DNA of 64,000 bases from Neorhodopirellula lusitana (GTDB taxonomy: Bacteria; Planctomycetota; Planctomycetia; Pirellulales; Pirellulaceae): assembly GCF_900182915.1 (NCBI RefSeq), contig NZ_FXUG01000010.1, positions 186,001 through 250,000 of the forward strand. Reading direction: 5' to 3'. The notes under the pieces were generated by a model. It was not told where the DNA came from. It did no database searches and was given only the letters and a program-made list of their open reading frames with translations. A program made the position numbers and the translations under genes. Shown here piece by piece: positions 17,601 to 25,590 of the stretch. Within the stretch, counting starts at the first letter, position 1, and every line of letters begins with the position of its first letter.

Positions 17601-18476
17601 ATGATCCCAACCACACCGATCCAATCAATGTTGCAGATTGCAATCTTGATCGCCGTTCCGACCCTAGCCGCTGCCGACGACGGCTATTGGCCCAATGGCA
17701 AAGCGTTTTGCGTGTCGCTTACCTATGATGATGGGCTCCCAAGTCACATCGATCACGCAGTACCGCAGTTGAACGCGGCCAATCTGAAGGGAACCTTTTT
17801 CTCACCCGGTGGTGCGACCTATCGCTGGTCGCAAGACGATGTAGAACAGGTCCGCGCGGGCGGCCACGAGTTGGCTGGACACACGATCAAACACCCCTGC
17901 GCTCGCAAGTTCGATTGGGTGAAGCCAGGCAATGCTCTGGAAGACTACGACGACGATCGAATGGCCAAAGAACTTGATGAGAACCTAGCCAACTTGGTCG
18001 CCAATGGAGTCCAACGCGAGATCGCCACGTTCGCGTACCCATGTGGCAGCACCTATATTGGGGAAGACAAACACACCTACGTCCCGTTGGTCAAGGAACG
18101 CTTCTTCGCCGCCCGAACCACCAAGCCTGGATTGGACATTCCACCCTCGGAGACCGTTGATTTATTCGATGTGAAGACACTCGCAGGTCACGAACGCGAC
18201 CTGAAGTATCAACTCGACCAGGTCACTGACGCGAGAGCCAAGCAGGGTTGGCTGGTCTTCATGTTCCATGGCGTTGGTGGTGACCATCTTGCCATCAGCG
18301 CTGAAGATCACCAAGAGATACTTCGAGCATTGCAAGAAGACGACTCTGTCTGGGTTGCCACCTTTCAAGAGGCAGCCGCTTGGGTGAAATCAAAACAAGA
18401 AGTCGTCAACACGACGACCACCGAGCCGCTGAGCCCTGAGTCGCTGAGCCCTGAGTCGCTAAGCCCAGGGGAATAG
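17601..18476 (+). CDS. Secreted polysaccharide deacetylase (NodB domain)
   Basis: A 291-residue carbohydrate esterase family 4-like protein. The signal peptide is SMLQIAILIAVPTLAAA. NodB motif 1 is SLTYDDG with Asp43 and Asp44. Motif 2 is HTIKH with His94 and His98, the metal ligands, and FAYPCGSTY is near motif 3. It should remove acetyl groups from a polysaccharide outside the cytoplasm. The C-terminus is built from short repeats (PLSPESLSPESLSPGE) and the stop codon lies within further repeated sequence. The substrate is unknown; the chitin, peptidoglycan or marine-glycan options cannot be separated here. Confidence 0.85.
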   Translation: MIPTTPIQSMLQIAILIAVPTLAAADDGYWPNGKAFCVSLTYDDGLPSHIDHAVPQLNAANLKGTFFSPGGATYRWSQDDVEQVRAGGHELAGHTIKHPCARKFDWVKPGNALEDYDDDRMAKELDENLANLVANGVQREIATFAYPCGSTYIGEDKHTYVPLVKERFFAARTTKPGLDIPPSETVDLFDVKTLAGHERDLKYQLDQVTDARAKQGWLVFMFHGVGGDHLAISAEDHQEILRALQEDDSVWVATFQEAAAWVKSKQEVVNTTTTEPLSPESLSPESLSPGE

Positions 18477-18505
18477 ACCCAGGGAATAGACCAGCAGAAT
18501 AGCCC
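18426..18505. repeat. 15-bp and 12-14-bp tandem repeats across a stop codon
   Basis: Three 15-base units (18426-18440, 18441-18455, 18456-18470) of the form TCGCTGAGCCCTGAG code for the deacetylase tail. They are followed by three imperfect AGGGGAATAGACC-like units (18467-18505). The first of these holds the stop codon TAG (18474-18476). Confidence 0.75.
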
Positions 18506-18676
18506 GGCGGAATTGCATTGCGAGAAAACGTGCACGGTCGTTGTCGGGAACACAGACGCGACCGTACGCTCACGATCTTCACCTCGCCAGTGACCATCGC
18601 GGCCTAAAGTTTCCATTCTGATTGAACGTGACTATCCTAGCCAGCTTGGTTCGCCTTGCTTCCTGGGACCCCTTCA

Positions 18677-21600
18677 ATGACCTCTCTTTTAGATCTTGGA
18701 CGCCGGTTCGGCATCCCTGCATCAGTGTTCACCCTCGCCGCTCTCGTCGTCTGTGGAAACGTTCACGGACAAGACATCACTCGCCGGCAACTCGAGCACA
18801 GCGACTACGACCGCTGGAACTCACTCTCGGGGGCAAGACTATCCAACGACGGAAGTTGGATTTTGTACACGCTCCAAAGCGGCGAGATCGACGGCGAAGC
18901 CACGCTGCACATTCAGCAAGCCAAGACGGGCCGCGAATACACCATCGAGCGTGGCACTGGTGCGAAAATCACCAGCGACAACCGGTACGCAATCTACCGG
19001 ATCACGCCTGAAAAGAAGAAGGTGAAACAACTCCGCAAGCAGAAAAAGAAACCCGAAGAGATGCCACTGGCAATTCTGCAGATCCTAGAACTTGAATCAG
19101 GTGACCTGCAAACGATTCATGGTGTGCGTTCGTTTGGTGTTCCGGAAGAGAACGGGGACTGGGTCGCCTGCCTGATGGAGAAGTCGCACGACGCCGACGA
19201 AATCGATAAGTCTGCTGCGGCGGATCGCGAAGTCTATCAAGTGACGCCGGAAGGTCTTCGGCGTCCCAAGCAAAAGCTAAAGTTGAAGAGCCGCGAGGAA
19301 GTCGCTCGCCAACGTGCCAGCATCGCAGCCAACGTCAAAACGGCGACCGAAGAAAAGGAGTCCAAGGGTCAAGCCACTAAAGAAGAATCCGACGGCGACA
19401 AGGATGAACAGGACAAGAAAGACAAGCCGGTCGGCACCCCACTTAAGTTGATCAACTTGGACACCAAGGTTCTGCGTGCATTCCCTTCGGTACGGTCCTT
19501 TCGATTCGCTAAGAACGGTAAGCGACTCGCTTTCGTGACCTCGGTTGAAATGCCTGAAAAGAACAAATCAAACAAGGTAGCGAAAGCCAGCAAGGCATCG
19601 CAATCAAGCCAGACAGAAGAACAGCAGCACAATGCAAAGCAAAACGCTTCCTCCGATTCAGTCAACAAGCAACGCAAAGAACTCGGTCCCGTCGACAGTG
19701 TTCACGTTCTCGAACTTGACTCGCTCGATCAACACACGATTCTCAGTGGTGTTGGCGAGTACAAGAGCCTGGCTTTCAACGAAGACGCTTCAAGATTGGC
19801 CTTCATCAGCAACAAGGACGACTACGAGTCAAAGACGCCGTCATGGGACCTCTACCTATGGAAAGCCGGAGCCAAATTAGCGAAACGCATTGTTGCCGAA
19901 AGCGACCAGGCGATCCCTTCCCAGTGGTGGATCTCTCCGCAATCAAGCCAAGATTTTTCGCAAGATGGTCGTCGGCTGTATTTTGACACGTCACCGATTC
20001 CCGATGCCGTTCTGAAGCAGCGTCGCGCCAAAGCGGAAGGCCGCGACGTCAAGGACGACGAAGACAACGAAAAAGCGAAACTGGATATCTGGCACTGGCA
20101 GGACCCGAAGCTCCAGCCTCAACAACTCCTTGAAGCCGGGCGAGAACGCAATCGTCGTTATCGTGCTGCCTATGTTCTGAAGTCAAAGAAAACCGTTCAG
20201 CTGGAAGACAGTGAACTCCCCACGGTTCGCGTCGACAGTCGTTCCCCCGCCACGATCGCGGTCGCGAACACCGACGTTCCCTATCGCAAGACGCTCTCTT
20301 GGGAAGTCCCCGGTTTCCAAGACGTTTACCTAGTGAACCTCAACTCCGGCCGTCGCGAGCGAGTTTTGGAAAAGGTGCGTTGGGATGCTTCGTTATCACC
20401 CAAGGGGAAATTCCTGTATTGGTTCGATGCGGTGCAACAAAAGTGGTTTGCCAAATCGACCAAGGGGAAAGATGCGGATACGATCGAGATCAGCCAAGGA
20501 ATCAAGCATCCGCTCTACAACGAACTGGACGATCGTCCGACCCTACCATCGGCCTACGGATCAGCGGGATGGATGGACAACGACGAAGCACTCTTGATCT
20601 ACGATTCGCATGATATCTGGAAACTGCACCCCACCGGAAATGCCAAGCCGGTTTGCCTAACGTTGGGCGAGGGACGCAAAAACGACATCCGCTTTCGCTA
20701 CCAACGCCTCGATTCCAAACAACGCTCGATCGCGCCATCCAGCTCCCTCATCCTGAACGCATTTGACCGCGGCACCAAAGCAAGCGGCTTTTATGCTCTC
20801 AACTTAGCGAGCAAGACAGACACGAAAGACAAGCCTGACAACAAGACAAAGTCTTCTAACGAGGCACTGCGTTCGTTGATTATGCTGGACGAGGACCTGA
20901 GCGGACTGCGGAAAGCAAAGGACAGCGACCGAGTGATGTTCTCTCGAAGTACATTTCGGGAGTACCCTGATCTTTGGACTAGCACGACTAAGTTTCAAGA
21001 GATTCGTCGTGTCAGCGATGCTAACCCACAGCAAGACGAATACTCTTGGGGAACCGCCGAGCTGACCCACTGGAAGGCGAAAGACGGGCAAGACCTCGAC
21101 GGGATTCTATTGAAACCAGATAACTTCGATCCGTCCAAGCAGTACCCGATGCTCGTCTACTTCTACGAACGCAAGTCGGACAGCCTGCACAGCTACTACC
21201 CGCCCCAAGCCGGCCGATCAACGATTTGTTTCAGCTTTTACGTCAGCCGAGGCTATCTCGTTTTCATTCCGGACATCCCGTACAAGACGGGCGAACCCGG
21301 CCAGAGTGCCGTCAATTCAATCCTTCCCGGCGTTGACCACTTGGTGGCCCAAGGCTTCGTCGACAATGACCGAGTCGGAATGCAAGGCCACAGCTGGGGC
21401 GGCTACCAAACTGCTTACCTCGTGACTCAAACTGACCGATTCGCATGTGCGGAATCAGGAGCACCGGTCAGCAACATGACCAGCGCGTACGGCGGAATTC
21501 GTTGGAGCACTGGGATGAGTCGCATGTTCCAGTACGAACGAACGCAAAGCCGAATCGGCGAAGACCTATGGTCGGCACGCGACAAGTATATCGCCAACTC

Positions 21601-21940
21601 CCCTCTCTTCTTTGCCGATAAGATCAGCACACCGCTGTTGATCTTGCACAATGATCACGACGGTGCGGTTCCGTGGTACCAGGGGATCGAATTGTTCGTG
21701 GCACTGCGCCGACTCGAAAAGCCAGCTTGGATGCTCAACTACAACGGCGATCCACACTGGGTCATGGGTGACTACAATCGCCGCGACTTTGCGATTCGCA
21801 TGCAACAATTCTTTGACCACTATTTGATGGACGCACCGGAACCCGAGTGGATGGCGGTTGGAGTCCCCGCTGTCGAAAAGGGAGAAAACGATGGTCTCGA
21901 ATTGCTCGAACCAGCGTCACCCGCACCAACCCAAGAGTGA
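18677..21940 (+). CDS. Large secreted S9-family (prolyl oligopeptidase-type) peptidase
   Basis: A 1087-residue protein with a signal peptide (MTSLLDLGRRFGIPASVFTL...GNVHG). A long N-terminal beta-propeller-like part with Lys/Glu-rich insertions (about residues 210-330) precedes a C-terminal alpha/beta-hydrolase domain. The nucleophile is Ser906 in QGHSWGGYQT, the acid Asp995 in NDHDGAVPWYQG and the His about 1027 in NGDPHWV, the order typical of S9 peptidases such as DPP-IV and acylaminoacyl peptidases. It likely cleaves short peptides outside the cytoplasm. The ATG at 18677 is preferred to the TTG at 18656. It is longer than usual S9 members (700-900) because of the charged insertions. Confidence 0.9.
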   Translation: MTSLLDLGRRFGIPASVFTLAALVVCGNVHGQDITRRQLEHSDYDRWNSLSGARLSNDGSWILYTLQSGEIDGEATLHIQQAKTGREYTIERGTGAKITSDNRYAIYRITPEKKKVKQLRKQKKKPEEMPLAILQILELESGDLQTIHGVRSFGVPEENGDWVACLMEKSHDADEIDKSAAADREVYQVTPEGLRRPKQKLKLKSREEVARQRASIAANVKTATEEKESKGQATKEESDGDKDEQDKKDKPVGTPLKLINLDTKVLRAFPSVRSFRFAKNGKRLAFVTSVEMPEKNKSNKVAKASKASQSSQTEEQQHNAKQNASSDSVNKQRKELGPVDSVHVLELDSLDQHTILSGVGEYKSLAFNEDASRLAFISNKDDYESKTPSWDLYLWKAGAKLAKRIVAESDQAIPSQWWISPQSSQDFSQDGRRLYFDTSPIPDAVLKQRRAKAEGRDVKDDEDNEKAKLDIWHWQDPKLQPQQLLEAGRERNRRYRAAYVLKSKKTVQLEDSELPTVRVDSRSPATIAVANTDVPYRKTLSWEVPGFQDVYLVNLNSGRRERVLEKVRWDASLSPKGKFLYWFDAVQQKWFAKSTKGKDADTIEISQGIKHPLYNELDDRPTLPSAYGSAGWMDNDEALLIYDSHDIWKLHPTGNAKPVCLTLGEGRKNDIRFRYQRLDSKQRSIAPSSSLILNAFDRGTKASGFYALNLASKTDTKDKPDNKTKSSNEALRSLIMLDEDLSGLRKAKDSDRVMFSRSTFREYPDLWTSTTKFQEIRRVSDANPQQDEYSWGTAELTHWKAKDGQDLDGILLKPDNFDPSKQYPMLVYFYERKSDSLHSYYPPQAGRSTICFSFYVSRGYLVFIPDIPYKTGEPGQSAVNSILPGVDHLVAQGFVDNDRVGMQGHSWGGYQTAYLVTQTDRFACAESGAPVSNMTSAYGGIRWSTGMSRMFQYERTQSRIGEDLWSARDKYIANSPLFFADKISTPLLILHNDHDGAVPWYQGIELFVALRRLEKPAWMLNYNGDPHWVMGDYNRRDFAIRMQQFFDHYLMDAPEPEWMAVGVPAVEKGENDGLELLEPASPAPTQE

Positions 21941-22774
21941 TGCGGCACCGCATAGTTACCCAAGGCCAACGATGCGGTTTTCCAAGTACGAAACCAGGAA
22001 TCCCGACAATTGTCAGATGTATTACAATTGGAAACAGCCAACTCGACTAAGATTTGTCGATTCTGTTGAAGATCCTGGATCGCCCTGATTCAACCTCCCT
22101 TCTGGCAGTTCTTTATTAAACGAGCAAATGCCTCGCCAATAAGCAGTTCAAAAGCAGCAAATTCTATATTGAGAAGATATTGCAGATATCATTGCGGGTT
22201 TGAGGCCGATGCCACGCGTCTTCTAATAACCACCTAATTCGCTCTCTCGCAGCGGTCTTGCTCTTAACGAACTAAATTATTTGACCGGATGGACGTTGTG
22301 GGTGCATTCACTGGTAACGTTGCTGCTAAGATGGTCAGGAACACAGATTACGTTGCCATGGCAATGTTGGTCGACAGGAACAACCACCGCCGCCCGAATC
22401 GATAGCGACTTGTGATTGTGAATATCGCGACCAGCACAAGTTTCGGATGACACGATCAGGACGACCTCGTTGCGGGTCTACCAACACAACGGATCTCTAT
22501 CATAACGGATCTCCAACACTCAGCGGGGCAGTGAGTGTTGGAAGTCCGTGATCTAGTCTGCTAACTTTGCCCTACACCGTGCGACGATCCTATCACGGCA
22601 ATCAAACGCATTGATATTGGTCTTTCAACCAACTGGTAACGTGACTGAACAATGCTTCAGTGGAGATGGAAGGTTTTGACGACCTCCGCTACAGCCTACG
22701 GCATTCCCCAATATGCTCTAGCTCAACCATATCTTCTGGCCGAACCAACCAAAATAGATATCAGTCACGGTCGA
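21941..22774. other. Long intergenic region with a strong hairpin
   Basis: About 830 bases between convergent genes (S9 peptidase and DUF1559 protein). No coding frame with recognisable features was found. The part around 22110-22290 is relatively AT-rich. A strong hairpin lies at 22505-22549, and an ACGGATCTC direct repeat precedes it. Confidence 0.4.
22505..22549. repeat. Strong hairpin, 11-bp plus 5-bp stem
   Basis: TCCAACACTCA at 22512-22522 and TGAGTGTTGGA at 22532-22542 are perfect reverse complements around a 9-base loop. Outside a short internal loop, ACGGA and TCCGT also pair. It lies between two convergent genes, where a bidirectional terminator would be useful, but no T-run follows on either strand. 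Confidence 0.55.
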
Positions 22775-23983
22775 CTAAAGCCCGTCAACTGGCACACTGT
22801 CTCGGCCTCTGGGTGTCATCAACGCTTGCCAGACCCGCATGTCGATTGAATCGGTGACATAGCGAGTCCCGCCATCGGCCATTCCTACGTTGACACCGTC
22901 AGTATGAGCCGACGAGGGCCGGGCGAGATCGGCCGCATTCCTGGGAGTCAACTGGAACGATTCGGTCATCGATCGAAGCCCATTGATTCGGTGGATCTCA
23001 CGTGGTTGCTTGCCACCGGTCCAATCCACTCCGTGCCATACCATCGAATTCGTAAACCGACTAAGCGGCGGGTAAAAGACCTCGTCGGGGTGTTCAGCAA
23101 AGATCAAATCATCGTCGTTGACGAACCCAGATCGATGCCAAGGCAACGCGTGAAGCGATTCTGAAAACAAGACCGTGTTGCCGGCGCCGTCGCGAAAGTC
23201 ATCCAACGTAAGCGGTTTCGCGAGGGCAACATGCTCGTCTCCACCGGATGTCTCAAAACGTGCCGCCACTTGGTTGCCAAAGACACCAAACTCTTCACCC
23301 ATCGACTCTGCGAACGAGATCGTCTTGGCGGTTCCATCAGGATGCAGAATTGTATGTTTGCCAACCACCAAATCCGTCGGCGGAAAGAAAACGCCCGCGT
23401 TGGCGACGTAACTGTTCCGGCCATGATCTTCACCCTGGGATCGATCGCTCGGACACTGCATGGTCCCTAGATTCGGTGCCGCCAAGGGATGGAAACCTTG
23501 ACCACTCAATCCTTTCGTCGGACCAGTTTCTCGGATGCCGTTGTGGTCGCTTGAAAGAACCACTGACGCGTTCGACAAAATCGGGTAGCGATCTTCCGTC
23601 CAATGTTCATACGTAGGTTGAGCGTCCAAAAATGGCAAGAAGGCCACCGCCCAGCTTCCAATCTTACGGTGAGGAGCAAGATGCGGCGAACCCGACTCGG
23701 GCGAGGCAGAACTCGGGTCATTTAGCGTTTGTAAAAGACTCTCGGTTTCAGCGTCCCACCCAAAGTGCCCAAACTCCATCGCCCAACCAGGCAATTCACC
23801 GTTGAAATTCTCATATATGATCGAAGCCAAAGCTAGATTTTTCACTTGCGTTTGGCATTGGGAGCGGCGGACTGGACCTCTTCTGTCCTGCAATGCCGGT
23901 AACAACAAGCCAACCACAACAAACATGCAAAACAAGACGATCACCACATCCCGCAACTTCATTCCGGCTCGCCTGGAAGACAT
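22775..23983 (-). CDS. DUF1559 protein with atypical N-terminus
   Basis: A 402-residue DUF1559 family protein. The N-terminal membrane segment is LRDVVIVLFCMFVVVGLLLPAL, and the following QDRRGPVRRSQCQTQVKNLALA resembles the family start, but the usual prepilin motif GFTLIE is missing. The C-terminal family motif H-x9-DG is present as AHTDGVNVGMADG. DUF1559 proteins are pseudopilin-like planctomycete proteins of unknown role. GAGG upstream of the ATG at 23983 supports the start. It may be anchored without prepilin-peptidase cleavage. Confidence 0.8.
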   Translation of the reverse strand: MSSRRAGMKLRDVVIVLFCMFVVVGLLLPALQDRRGPVRRSQCQTQVKNLALASIIYENFNGELPGWAMEFGHFGWDAETESLLQTLNDPSSASPESGSPHLAPHRKIGSWAVAFLPFLDAQPTYEHWTEDRYPILSNASVVLSSDHNGIRETGPTKGLSGQGFHPLAAPNLGTMQCPSDRSQGEDHGRNSYVANAGVFFPPTDLVVGKHTILHPDGTAKTISFAESMGEEFGVFGNQVAARFETSGGDEHVALAKPLTLDDFRDGAGNTVLFSESLHALPWHRSGFVNDDDLIFAEHPDEVFYPPLSRFTNSMVWHGVDWTGGKQPREIHRINGLRSMTESFQLTPRNAADLARPSSAHTDGVNVGMADGGTRYVTDSIDMRVWQALMTPRGRDSVPVDGL

Positions 23984-24214
23984 TTTGGCACCTCGGTTGT
24001 CTTGTGGATCAAACTGGGCTTCCGATGCAGACTGAACTTCAAGCTCAACGATTGCTCATGAACGGCAGCAGCGTTGCATGCTTGATTGTACGCCATCTCA
24101 AAACGATGCGTTGAAATCAGTGCTTCGCTATCACCAATTCGATAGCTACGTCACCAACCGCCAAGAACCTCGGCCATGTTCTTGTTCCGCACCCAGGTGT
24201 AACGCATTCTGGTT

Positions 24215-25432
24215 TCAGGCACGCGTGGCACAAAGGTATTCAAGCAGGCTACCAACGCCGTAGTCCCAGGGCGGGATTTGGTCAGTATGGTTCACCCAGT
24301 TCACGAGGCACCCGAGTTTCTCCGTCGAGATCTCCACCCGGTCACCAAGATGGTGAGTGAACCCACCACCGCCCGCCTCGCGGTTATCCGTCGGTGCGAA
24401 CATCGTTCCTAAAAACAGCATGAGCCCATCGGGATACTGGTGATGCTTCCCAATCGCTTGACCAACCAAGTCGGCCGGGGGACGACTGATCTCCGACATT
24501 CGGTTCCGGCCGGTTGTCTCAAACCCGTCCGCGCCCGTAATCGAAAGCTGGATCTCCAATTGAGTGATGTCTTCCAGTCCAAACGTAGGATCAAACAAGC
24601 GGATGAAGGGACCAATCGCACACGAACCGTTTTGATCTTTTGCCTCACCTAACAGCAATGCACTGCGACCTTCGTAGTCACGCAGATTGACATCATTCCC
24701 TAACGTCGCTCCACAAATCACGCCGTCACGAGAAACCGCAAGAACCACCTCTGGTTCTGGGTTGTTCCACGTCGAATCCGGCAGCACACCTATCTGGCAA
24801 CCATAACCGACCGAAGCCATGGGCTGTGCCTTGGTAAAGACTTCCGCGTCTTTACCAATCCCCACCTCAAGATATTGAGACCACACGCCCGCCGCGATGA
24901 ACTTCTGTTTTAAGGCATCGGTTTGCGGTGATCCGGGCACGACCTTCGACAGGTCATCGCCAAGCGTGTCCATGATCAATCCACGAATCTCGTTGGCGAT
25001 CCCGGGGTCGCCTTTCGCCTTTTCTTCCACCACTCGTTCGAGCAGGCTGCGAACGAAAGTAACACCACATGCTTTCGTCGCCATCAGGTCATTGGGCGCG
25101 AGTAGAACCACATTGTCCTCATCCGCCAATTGGAATGATCGTTTATTGAACTGACTCGCCTGGACGACCTCCGCCAACGACGCCAGAACCACCCCAGGCT
25201 GGTCAAGCTTGCAAAGGTGGTCGGGATCATTCAGCAGGGCCGACATGGTTGGGTAGACGGTTTCACAAACCATTCCATCGCGTAGGCCGACAACACGAGG
25301 TCCGGCGACACTGTTTGCAGCCAACTTCGCCGGCACCCAGACGCGGCCCACCCAAACGCCCTCGCGACCATCATCGGGAACGACAATGCCGGGTGAAAAC
25401 TGGGTGACCGTCGTATAGTCGTAAAGATTCAT
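24215..25432 (-). CDS. Fumarylacetoacetate hydrolase (FAH) family protein
   Basis: A 405-residue cytoplasmic enzyme of the FAH superfamily, which cleaves or hydrates carbon-carbon or keto-enol substrates with a divalent metal. The metal-binding segment NNPEPEVVL and the downstream GNDVNLRDYEGRSALLLGEAKDQNGS are the family core. Longer members like this occur in catabolism of sugar acids and aromatics; a role in deoxysugar acid breakdown is possible but not shown. The frame extends to a TTG at 25438; the ATG at 25432 is preferred. It lies downstream of the sialidase-like fusion in the same direction. Confidence 0.8.
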   Translation of the reverse strand: MNLYDYTTVTQFSPGIVVPDDGREGVWVGRVWVPAKLAANSVAGPRVVGLRDGMVCETVYPTMSALLNDPDHLCKLDQPGVVLASLAEVVQASQFNKRSFQLADEDNVVLLAPNDLMATKACGVTFVRSLLERVVEEKAKGDPGIANEIRGLIMDTLGDDLSKVVPGSPQTDALKQKFIAAGVWSQYLEVGIGKDAEVFTKAQPMASVGYGCQIGVLPDSTWNNPEPEVVLAVSRDGVICGATLGNDVNLRDYEGRSALLLGEAKDQNGSCAIGPFIRLFDPTFGLEDITQLEIQLSITGADGFETTGRNRMSEISRPPADLVGQAIGKHHQYPDGLMLFLGTMFAPTDNREAGGGGFTHHLGDRVEISTEKLGCLVNWVNHTDQIPPWDYGVGSLLEYLCATRA

Positions 25433-25590
25433 TCTCAATCGTCCAACATCGTGCTGCGAAACGTCCAGCTACCACTCTAAGAGAACAACACGTCGCGGCG
25501 TAGCCCGTTCCCTGAGACGTCCCCGACAACCGGCGCACTTGGAAGCCTTCGCCAGATGCACGCTCACGTTGCCAATCAAGCAGGACATCA

